Shown here piece after piece: positions 23,550-29,169 of a stretch of DNA of 29,169 bases. The notes beneath the pieces are model-generated. The model saw only the letters and a program-made list of their open reading frames with translations. It was not told where the DNA came from and ran no database searches. The translations under genes were made by a program, and so were the position numbers. How positions within the stretch are numbered: position 1 is the first letter of the stretch; each line of letters starts with the position of its first letter. The stretch comes from an uncultured Brevundimonas sp. Lineage in GTDB: Bacteria > Pseudomonadota > Alphaproteobacteria > Caulobacterales > Caulobacteraceae. Where the stretch lies: the NCBI RefSeq assembly GCF_943913055.1, contig NZ_CALTWS010000003.1:1-29169 (forward strand), read 5' to 3'.

Positions 23550-24977
23550 ATGAGCCGCCTGATCGTCGTTTCCAACCGCGTCTCTGCCCCCAAGGACCCC
23601 TCCGCCGGGTCTGCTGGCGGTCTGGCCATGGCCCTGTCGGCGGCGCTGAAGACCTATGACGGCCTGTGGTTCGGCTGGTCGGGCGAAACCGTCGAGCATT
23701 TCACCGGCGAGGCGAAGATCGAGGATCGCGCGGGCGTCACCGTGGCCCTGGTCGATCTGGAGGCGCAGGACGTCGGCGAATATTACAACGGCTATGCCAA
23801 CAAGACCCTGTGGCCCCTGTTCCACCACCGGGTCGATCTGACAGCCTATGAGCGCACCTATGGCGAGGGCTACGAGCGGACCAACGCCCGTTTCGCCGAG
23901 GTTCTGGCTCCGCTGATCCAGCCGGACGACATCATCTGGGTCCATGACTATCACATGATCCCCATGGCTCGGGACCTGCGGCGGCTGGGCATCAGGAACC
24001 GGATCGGCTTCTTCCTGCACACGCCATGGCCCGCGCGCCAGCTGCTGGTGACCCTTCCGCATCACCGTCGGCTGGTGGAGTCGATGTTCGACTATGACCT
24101 GATCGGCTTTCACACCCGCGAATGGCTGGACCTGTTCCGCGACTATGTCGCCTCGGAGCCCAGCGTGGACGGCAAGCTGTTGCCCAACGACGCCTTGGAA
24201 GCCTTCGGCAAGACGGTTCAGACCGGCGTCTTCCCTATCGGCATCGATGTTGAGGGTTTCCTGGAGGCCCGGAACTCCGCCTTCGGACGCCGCACCTATG
24301 ACCGGATGGCGGCGTCCTCGGCATTCCGCTCCATGATGGTGGGCGTCGATCGACTCGACTATTCCAAGGGTCTGGAAGAGCGGCTGCTGGGCTATGAGCA
24401 GTTCCTGCATGACAACGCCGACATGCGCGGCCAGGTCTTCCTCTTGCAGGTCACACCCATCAGCCGGGACGACGTCGACACCTATCAGGACATTCGCGGT
24501 CGGCTGGATTCCCTGGCCGGGCGGGTCAATGGCGAATATGCCGACATGGATTGGCAGCCCATCCGCTACATCAACCGCACCTATCGCCGGGACCAGCTGG
24601 CGGGCATCTATCGCGCTGCCCGGGTCGGTCTGGTCACACCCCTGCGCGACGGCATGAACCTGGTGGCCAAGGAATATGTCGCGGCCCAGAATCCGGACGA
24701 TCCCGGCGTTCTGGTCCTGTCGCGCTTCGCCGGGGCGGCCGAACAGATGGGCGAGGCTTTGCTGGTCAATCCGTTCAGCCGCGAGGAAGTCGCCGACGCG
24801 ATCAAGCGCGCCCTGACCATGCCGCTGGAAGAGCGCAGGCGGAAATGGCAGGCCCTGATGCAGGTTGTGCGTGACACCGATGTCAGCGTCTGGCGCGACG
24901 ACTTCGTTTCCACCTTGCGCGCGATCGAGAAGCCTGCGGACGGGGATGATGACATCACCCCCGCCCATGCGGCCTGA
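23550..24977 (+). CDS. otsA: Trehalose-6-phosphate synthase OtsA
   Basis: A 475-residue GT20 glycosyltransferase that joins UDP- (or GDP-/ADP-) glucose to glucose 6-phosphate. Start at 23550: LIVVSNRVSAP begins here as in other OtsA, so the upstream in-frame extension inside the GH15 gene is rejected. Substrate-binding motifs are seen in order: SAGGLAMALS, LWFGWSGE, YYNGYANKTLWPLFH, IIWVHDYHMIP, FLHTPWPA, VDRLDYSKGLEERL (Arg and Lys for phosphate), and DGMNLVAKEYVAAQ (nucleotide-sugar). Third gene of otsB-GH15-otsA. Trehalose accumulated here would protect against osmotic, drying and heat stress. Confidence 0.97.
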   Translation: MSRLIVVSNRVSAPKDPSAGSAGGLAMALSAALKTYDGLWFGWSGETVEHFTGEAKIEDRAGVTVALVDLEAQDVGEYYNGYANKTLWPLFHHRVDLTAYERTYGEGYERTNARFAEVLAPLIQPDDIIWVHDYHMIPMARDLRRLGIRNRIGFFLHTPWPARQLLVTLPHHRRLVESMFDYDLIGFHTREWLDLFRDYVASEPSVDGKLLPNDALEAFGKTVQTGVFPIGIDVEGFLEARNSAFGRRTYDRMAASSAFRSMMVGVDRLDYSKGLEERLLGYEQFLHDNADMRGQVFLLQVTPISRDDVDTYQDIRGRLDSLAGRVNGEYADMDWQPIRYINRTYRRDQLAGIYRAARVGLVTPLRDGMNLVAKEYVAAQNPDDPGVLVLSRFAGAAEQMGEALLVNPFSREEVADAIKRALTMPLEERRRKWQALMQVVRDTDVSVWRDDFVSTLRAIEKPADGDDDITPAHAA

Positions 24978-24986
24978 GCCTCAGGC
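24972..24986. terminator. Hairpin spanning the two convergent stop codons (otsA / GST)
   Basis: GCCTGA-GCC-TCAGGC is a perfect 6-bp stem that contains both stop codons (TGA on each strand). It has no T-tract, so it is at best a weak, bidirectional terminator. Confidence 0.25.
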
Positions 24987-25595
24987 GGCGTTCCGAACCG
25001 CCACCTCTCCATCCCTAGCATCGGCACGAATTCGAGCCGGGCGCTGGGTCAGCCGCTTGGCATAGGCGTCCAGAAGCGGGCTCTCCGGCAGCAACGCCCG
25101 CGCCCAGGCCAGGCTGGAGCCGACCATGACATCGGCCACCGTAAAGCGCTCGCCCATCAGATAGGGCCCGACCCACAGGGCCTCCAGCAGGCGATCCACA
25201 GCCGCCTGATATCGCGCCTTGGCCAGAGGATCGCGATCCGCCTCGCCGGTCATCTTGGACCAGATGGCTGGTTCCAGCTCGCCGACCGCCCAGCAGATCC
25301 AGGTCAGCAACTTGCCCCGCTCGGCCGACCCAAGCGGCTCGCCCAGACCCGCCTCCGGAAACATGTCCGTCAGATACAGCGCGATGGCGGCGGATTCGGT
25401 GATCACGGCCTGATCGTGCCGCAGGGCCGGCACCTTGCCGTCCGGATGTGGATTGGCCGGATCGGCCTCGCCGACCACTTGACCGTTGCGGACGGCGATC
25501 TGGCAGTAGCGGACCTGACAGTCGATGCCGAGCTCCTCGATCAGCCAGACCATCCGCGACGACCGCGACTGCGGGGCGTGGAACAGAGTGATCAT
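24981..25595 (-). CDS. Glutathione S-transferase family protein
   Basis: A 204-residue cytoplasmic GST. The N-terminal thioredoxin-like domain has MITLFHAPQSRSSRMVWLIEELG, with a Ser in the usual catalytic position, the cis-Pro region GKVPALRHD, and ITESAAIALYLTD for glutathione binding. The C-terminal helical domain (about 88-200) includes PYLMGERFTVADVMVGSSLAWA, the N-capping signature of the family. The ATG at 25595 is preferred over an in-frame TTG at 25610, with GGGAGA upstream. It is divergent from a WYL-type regulator with a palindrome between them, so it is probably the regulator's target. It would conjugate or detoxify an electrophile; the substrate is unknown. It is not close to the FzlA-type GST in this window. 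Confidence 0.92.
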   Translation of the reverse strand: MITLFHAPQSRSSRMVWLIEELGIDCQVRYCQIAVRNGQVVGEADPANPHPDGKVPALRHDQAVITESAAIALYLTDMFPEAGLGEPLGSAERGKLLTWICWAVGELEPAIWSKMTGEADRDPLAKARYQAAVDRLLEALWVGPYLMGERFTVADVMVGSSLAWARALLPESPLLDAYAKRLTQRPARIRADARDGEVAVRNAA

Positions 25596-25655
25596 CTTGA
25601 TGTCTCCCAAGAATGGGCGGCCCCTCGCCGCCGACCGTCTTGAACTACTGCCACC

Positions 25656-25679
25656 CTGCTGCCAGCATGCTGTCAGCAG
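25656..25679. promoter_or_regulatory. 24-bp palindromic operator between the GST and WYL-regulator genes
   Basis: CTGCTGCCAGCA followed by TGCTGTCAGCAG: the halves match as an inverted repeat at 11 of 12 positions. It sits 61 bp from the GST start and 87 bp from the regulator start, the right place for a shared control site. Confidence 0.7.
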
Positions 25680-25766
25680 TGATACGCCATGATGGTTCCG
25701 TCATCGAGAAAGGAGCCCGCGCTCAAGCAGCAAGCCGCCGCGCGGCTAGCGTTAGCGCCACCTACC

Positions 25767-26492
25767 ATGAGACGCGCCGACCGGCTGTTCCAGATCATCC
25801 AGGTGCTGCGTCGGTCGTCCAGACCGGTGACGGCGGACGCCATGGCGACTGAGCTGGAAACCTCCAAACGCTCCATCTATCGCGACATTGCCACCCTGAT
25901 GGGCCAACGGGTGCCGATCCGGGGAGAGGCGGGGATCGGCTATGTGCTGGACGGCGGCTTCGACATGCCACCGCTGATGCTGACCTCGGACGAGGTGGAG
26001 GCGGCGGTGCTGGGGGCGCAGTGGGTGGCCGGGCGCGGCGACCCCGGCCTGGCGCGGGCCGCCAACGATCTGATCGCCAAGATCGCGGCGACCGTGCCTG
26101 AGCGCCTGCGCCCCGTGGTCATGGAGCCAGCAGTGTCGACCCCGCCCGCCTGGCAGCATGCGGTCGAGACCCTGGATATGGCCCGCGTCCGCGCCGCCAT
26201 CCACGCCGGCCGAAAGCTGCGGCTTCATTATGCCGACGAACAGGGGCGCGAGACGCGGCGCGTGATCTGGCCCTGCCTGGTCGGCTATCGCGAGACGACG
26301 CGGCTCCTGGTCGGCTGGTGCGAGACGCGCGACGACTTCCGCACCTTCCGCACCGACCGTGTCGTAGAGGCCGACTATCTGGACGACCGCTATCCGGGCC
26401 GTCCGGCCTCGCTGCGCGCCCGCTGGTTCAAGCTGATGGAGGCCGAGCGGGCGAAGTGGGCGGCGCAGGGCAATAGCGAGCCCTGCGCCTGA
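25767..26492 (+). CDS. WYL-domain (YafY/DeoR-type HTH) transcriptional regulator
   Basis: A 241-residue regulator. The N-terminal winged helix (about 1-58) begins MRRADRLFQIIQVLRRS and has the HTH TADAMATELETSKRSIYRDIATL, typical of YafY-type proteins. The C-terminal WYL-type ligand domain (about 140-225) ends with LLVGWCETRDDFRTFRTDRV, the family's conserved Arg-rich strand. The start at 25767 is set by the MRRADRL alignment; an upstream in-frame ATG at 25689 would lie close to the operator. Such proteins often control a divergent detoxification gene, here the GST. The ligand is unknown. Confidence 0.9.
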   Translation: MRRADRLFQIIQVLRRSSRPVTADAMATELETSKRSIYRDIATLMGQRVPIRGEAGIGYVLDGGFDMPPLMLTSDEVEAAVLGAQWVAGRGDPGLARAANDLIAKIAATVPERLRPVVMEPAVSTPPAWQHAVETLDMARVRAAIHAGRKLRLHYADEQGRETRRVIWPCLVGYRETTRLLVGWCETRDDFRTFRTDRVVEADYLDDRYPGRPASLRARWFKLMEAERAKWAAQGNSEPCA

Positions 26493-26499
26493 TCCCAGG

Positions 26500-27702
26500 T
26501 CAGTAGATTTCGAACAGACCCGCTGCTCCCATGCCGCCGCCGATGCACATGGTGACGACGCCGTATTTGGCCCCGCGACGCTTGCCCTCGATCAGGACGT
26601 GGCCGGTCATGCGGGCCCCCGACATGCCATAGGGGTGGCCGATGGAGATGGCCCCGCCCGAGACGTTCAGACGGTCCATCGGAATGCCAAGGGTGTCGGC
26701 GCAGTACAGCACCTGAGACGCGAAGGCTTCGTTCAGTTCCCAGATGCCGATGTCGTCGATGGTCAGGCCGTGGCGGCGCAGCAGGATCGGCACGGCATAG
26801 ACCGGCCCGATGCCCATCTCGTCCGGCTCGCATCCGGCCACGGCCATACCGCGATAGGCACCGAGCGGTTGCAGGCTGCGCTTGACCGCCTCGCCGGCCT
26901 CCATGATCACACTGGCCGAGGCCCCGTCGGACAGCTGGGACGCATTGCCGGCGGTGATGAACTCGCCCTGCTGGATTTCCTCGCCGCCGCCGAAGACGGG
27001 TTTGAGCGCCTTCAGGCCTTCCAGGGTCGTGTCGGCGCGGTTGCCCTCATCCTTGGACAGCGTCACTTCCTTGGCTGAGGCCTGACCGGTCGCCTTGTCC
27101 ACGACCTGCATGGTGGTGGTCATCGGCACGATCTCGGCATCAAGCCGACCCTCGGCCTGGGCCTGGGCCGTCCGCTGCTGGGATTGGAGCGCATATTCAT
27201 CCTGGCGGTCGCGCGAGATGGCATAGCGACGCGACACGACCTCTGCGGTCTCCAGCATCGACATATAGATATGCGGGGCCTGTTTCAGCAGCGCCTCATC
27301 CTTCATCCGATAAAGATTCATGTGCTGGTTCTGAACCAGGGAGATCGATTCCAGCCCGCCGCCGACCGCCATCTTCTGATGGTCGTAGATCACCTGCTTG
27401 GCCGCCGTGGCGATGCCCATCAGGCCCGAGGCGCACTGACGGTCCAGGCTCATGCCCGGCACGGTCACCGGCAGGCCGGCGGCCAGGGCCACCTGGCGGG
27501 CCACATTGGTGCCGGTCGAGCCCTGCTGCAGGGCCGCACCCATGACCACGTCCTCGATCTCGGCCGGATCGACCCCGGCGCGCTGCACGGCATGCCTGAC
27601 GGCGTGCGCGCCCAACTGCTGAGCCTGGGTGTCGTTGAACGCTCCGCGGTAAGCGCGACCGATGGGGGTCCGGGCGGTCGAGACGATGACGGCTTCACGC
27701 AT
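26500..27702 (-). CDS. Acetyl-CoA C-acyltransferase (thiolase)
   Basis: A 400-residue thiolase that splits 3-ketoacyl-CoA with CoA (beta-oxidation) or condenses acetyl-CoA. The active-site Cys is C90 in SLDRQCASG; the second catalytic Cys is in TMCIGGGMGAAGLFE; the His is in GGAISIGHPYGMSGAR; NEAFA is also present. FadA-like length and motifs indicate the degradative type, though the biosynthetic PhaA type cannot be excluded by eye. It probably follows the SDR gene upstream on the same strand across 138 bp. Confidence 0.95.
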   Translation of the reverse strand: MREAVIVSTARTPIGRAYRGAFNDTQAQQLGAHAVRHAVQRAGVDPAEIEDVVMGAALQQGSTGTNVARQVALAAGLPVTVPGMSLDRQCASGLMGIATAAKQVIYDHQKMAVGGGLESISLVQNQHMNLYRMKDEALLKQAPHIYMSMLETAEVVSRRYAISRDRQDEYALQSQQRTAQAQAEGRLDAEIVPMTTTMQVVDKATGQASAKEVTLSKDEGNRADTTLEGLKALKPVFGGGEEIQQGEFITAGNASQLSDGASASVIMEAGEAVKRSLQPLGAYRGMAVAGCEPDEMGIGPVYAVPILLRRHGLTIDDIGIWELNEAFASQVLYCADTLGIPMDRLNVSGGAISIGHPYGMSGARMTGHVLIEGKRRGAKYGVVTMCIGGGMGAAGLFEIY

Positions 27703-27840
27703 CGGGGATGCTCCTTCCTTGTAGGGCGCTAACGCTTGCGACGCGGTCGCTCGCTTCTTGAGCGCAGGGTTTCCTCGCGGAGACTGTAAGCGCTTGCCGT
27801 CAGGTCAAGGCAAGAGAGACTCGACGAACTAGCCTGAATG

Positions 27841-28746
27841 TCAGCTATGCGCCTTCTGGGCCTTGGAAAGTTCGATCATGCCCTGGGCCGCGCCCATATC
27901 CGGAACGATCTCTCCGGCGCGGTCCGAAATCTCGGCAAAGCGGGCCGCGACCTGTTCGGGCGCGTCGTCGCCGTCGATGAAGGCCCCTTGGGTCAGAGTG
28001 ACATAGGCGCGCTCGAACCCACCGGCACCGGCCGCCAGGATGCAGCGGCTGGGGGCGTCGTCGCTGACCAGGTACAGCAGGCCTGGGGTGACCCGGTCGG
28101 GCCCTAGCTTCTCCAGCGGCAGGGCCGCGCCCAGATCCTCGGTCATGCGGGTGTGCGCCGTCGGGGCCAGGCAGTTGACGCGGATGTCGTTCTTGGCACC
28201 CTCGATCGACAGGGTCTGCATCAGGCCCACCAAGGCCATCTTGGCCGCGCCATAGTTGGACTGGCCGAAATTGCCATACAGGCCGGATGACGAGGTGGTC
28301 ATGACGATGCGGCCATAGTTCTGGGTCCGCATGATCTCCCACACCGCCTTGGTACAGTTGACCGCCCCCATCAGATGCACGTCGACGACGAAGCGGAAAT
28401 CCTCCAGATCCATCTTGGCGAAGGTCTTGTCGCGCAGGACGCCGGCATTGTTCACCAGGATATCGACCCGGCCCCACTTGGCTATGACCTCATCCACCAT
28501 GGCCTGGACCGCCGCGGCGTCGGTAACCGAAGCGGTATTGGCAATAGCTGCTCCACCCGCCGCCTCGATTTCGGCCACGACCGCCTCGGCCGCGGTCGCA
28601 GAAGCACCTGAACCGTCACGAGCACCGCCGAGATCGTTGACGACTACCTTGGCTCCTCGCTTTGCCAGCGCCAGCGCATGCTCGCGACCCAAACCACCGC
28701 CCGCCCCCGTCACGATGGCTACTCGGCCTTCGAATGTCATGGTCAT
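27841..28746 (-). CDS. SDR-family (3R)-hydroxyacyl-CoA dehydrogenase-like protein
   Basis: A 301-residue short-chain dehydrogenase of the type found as the first domain of peroxisomal multifunctional enzyme 2, which oxidises 3-hydroxyacyl-CoA with NAD. Visible are the cofactor loop VTGAGGGLGREHA (13-25), NNAGVLRD, the active-site Ser of TTSSSGLYGNFGQSNYGAAK with Tyr and Lys (YxxxK), and the long C-terminal tail after residue 250 that marks this subgroup. The ATG at 28746 is favoured because GGAG lies 10 bases upstream; an in-frame ATG at 28740 is an alternative. With the thiolase downstream, this gives the last two steps of a fatty-acid or side-chain beta-oxidation spiral. Confidence 0.9.
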   Translation of the reverse strand: MTMTFEGRVAIVTGAGGGLGREHALALAKRGAKVVVNDLGGARDGSGASATAAEAVVAEIEAAGGAAIANTASVTDAAAVQAMVDEVIAKWGRVDILVNNAGVLRDKTFAKMDLEDFRFVVDVHLMGAVNCTKAVWEIMRTQNYGRIVMTTSSSGLYGNFGQSNYGAAKMALVGLMQTLSIEGAKNDIRVNCLAPTAHTRMTEDLGAALPLEKLGPDRVTPGLLYLVSDDAPSRCILAAGAGGFERAYVTLTQGAFIDGDDAPEQVAARFAEISDRAGEIVPDMGAAQGMIELSKAQKAHS

Positions 28747-28978
28747 GCGTCAGTGTCTCCTGGCATAGTTTGATTGTTCTCCTAGCGTTGGATACGACCC
28801 AAGGAAACCAGCCTGCAACGAAGGACTGTTCTAGAGCGGCGGTATGGAACGGATGCGTCCCTAACACTCCTGCAACGCAGCCCCCTGTTCAAAAGGCTCT
28901 GACGATCCACGAAATGCGGTTAACACGGGCAAATATGTTGAAATGGCGCCACAGTTGCCTCATTGCAGGCAGGAGCGT

Positions 28979-29003
28979 GGAACCCGAGCGGCACAATGTC
29001 GTT
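28979..29003 (+). promoter_or_regulatory. EcfG general-stress promoter upstream of the exported protein
   Basis: GGAAC, 16 bases, CGTT is an exact match to the alphaproteobacterial EcfG/SigT consensus GGAAC-N16/17-CGTT. It is in the right orientation, 64 bp upstream of the ATG at 29067, and leaves a leader of about 55 bases. Confidence 0.7.
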
Positions 29004-29016
29004 CGGCCTGCGAGTG

Positions 29017-29035
29017 CCACGTGTCAAACACGTGG
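29017..29035 (+). promoter_or_regulatory. Leader hairpin in the 5' UTR of the exported protein
   Basis: CCACGTG-TCAAA-CACGTGG is a perfect 7-bp stem with a 5-base loop. If the EcfG promoter is used, it lies near the 5' end of the mRNA, about 30 bases before the ATG. It could protect the transcript from decay; as DNA, the CACGTG halves are also a possible protein-binding site. Confidence 0.5.
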
Positions 29036-29066
29036 GCATCCGACAATCACGAGTATGAGGACTATC

Positions 29067-29169
29067 ATGAAGCTGAAACTTCTTGCTGGCGTCGCCTTGG
29101 CGAGCCTGTTCACCGCCGGAACGGCGTCGGCGGAGCCGAATGGCTGGTACGGCGCGATCGATGCCGGTT
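29067..29169 (+). CDS. Exported, probably outer-membrane (OmpA-like/beta-barrel) protein, 5' part
   Basis: Only the first 34 residues are in the window. They show a Sec signal peptide (MKLKLLAGVALASLFTAG, cleavage probably after TASA) followed by EPNGWYGAIDAG. 'GWYGAIDAG' is the usual first strand of the small 8-strand outer-membrane barrels and OmpA-family proteins of Caulobacterales. GAGG lies 6 bases before the ATG; an in-frame ATG at 29055 is less likely. The EcfG promoter and hairpin upstream suggest stress-inducible expression. Confidence 0.75.
   Translation, partial: MKLKLLAGVALASLFTAGTASAEPNGWYGAIDAG

Larger units (their letters stand above)
28747..29066. other. 320-bp intergenic region with divergent promoters
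   Basis: No gene was found here. The region lies between the start of the minus-strand SDR gene and the start of the plus-strand exported protein. It holds a perfect EcfG promoter (28979-29003), the leader hairpin (29017-29035), and on the minus side a GCTAGGAGA sequence that could be a -10 element for the SDR gene. A TTGAAA at 28938-28943 could be part of a housekeeping promoter for the plus-strand gene. Confidence 0.6.

Noticed and set aside
21488..23629. 713-codon minus-strand open frame opposite the GH15 gene
   Set aside because: Shadow of GH15 codon bias. It overlaps the whole GH15 gene and part of two others, and has no domain or ribosome-binding site.
23511..24968. 485-codon minus-strand open frame opposite otsA
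   Set aside because: Antisense shadow; otsA motifs are complete on the plus strand.

Overview
The window is chromosomal DNA from a Caulobacterales alphaproteobacterium, most likely Brevundimonas or a close relative. The basis is high GC with C/G-ending codons, a gene matching the Caulobacter cell-division regulator FzlA, an rnd-lptC-lptA-lptB cluster behind a tRNA-Leu(CAG), a short ribonuclease D without an HRDC domain, and an EcfG-type (alphaproteobacterial general stress) promoter. Genes are packed tightly, with many 1-4 bp overlaps and several convergent pairs separated by fewer than 16 bp. I saw no transposase, integrase, phage gene, CRISPR array or rRNA.

Layout. 1-3373: the 3' end of an isoaspartyl peptidase/asparaginase, a small unknown protein, an FAH-family hydrolase, an exported TonB-C-like protein of lower GC, and a CcdC-like membrane protein. 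3380-6861: a translationally coupled ATP-grasp ligase and LLM flavin oxidoreductase on the minus strand, then a TspO-related membrane protein divergent from a TetR regulator with a clear palindrome between them. 6913-9153: tRNA-Leu(CAA), two small proteins and a Bcr/CflA-type MFS exporter. 9209-14609: an M1 aminopeptidase lipoprotein, then minus-strand genes for an exported cysteine-motif protein, QueG, FzlA and a CDF metal transporter. 14752-20844: UppP, an NDUFA9-like protein, tRNA-Leu(CAG) with a good terminator, RNase D, LptC, LptA, LptB, an 81-aa unknown and KdsD. This stretch is envelope biogenesis: undecaprenyl phosphate recycling, the Kdo precursor, and LPS transport.

20970-24977: an overlapping otsB - GH15 glycosidase - otsA trehalose operon. 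24981-26492: a glutathione S-transferase divergent from a WYL/YafY-type regulator, with a 24-bp palindrome between them. 26500-28746: a thiolase and an SDR hydroxyacyl-CoA dehydrogenase, probably acting together in beta-oxidation. 29067-end: the start of an exported, probably outer-membrane, protein preceded by a perfect EcfG promoter and a leader hairpin.

The most interesting points are the ATP-grasp/LLM pair, which looks like a small uncharacterised biosynthetic unit and carries a near-consensus EcfG promoter; the perfect EcfG promoter at the right edge; the two divergent regulator/target pairs with visible operators; and the exported H/C-motif protein encoded behind queG and fzlA. All functional calls come from reading motifs; no database search was run.
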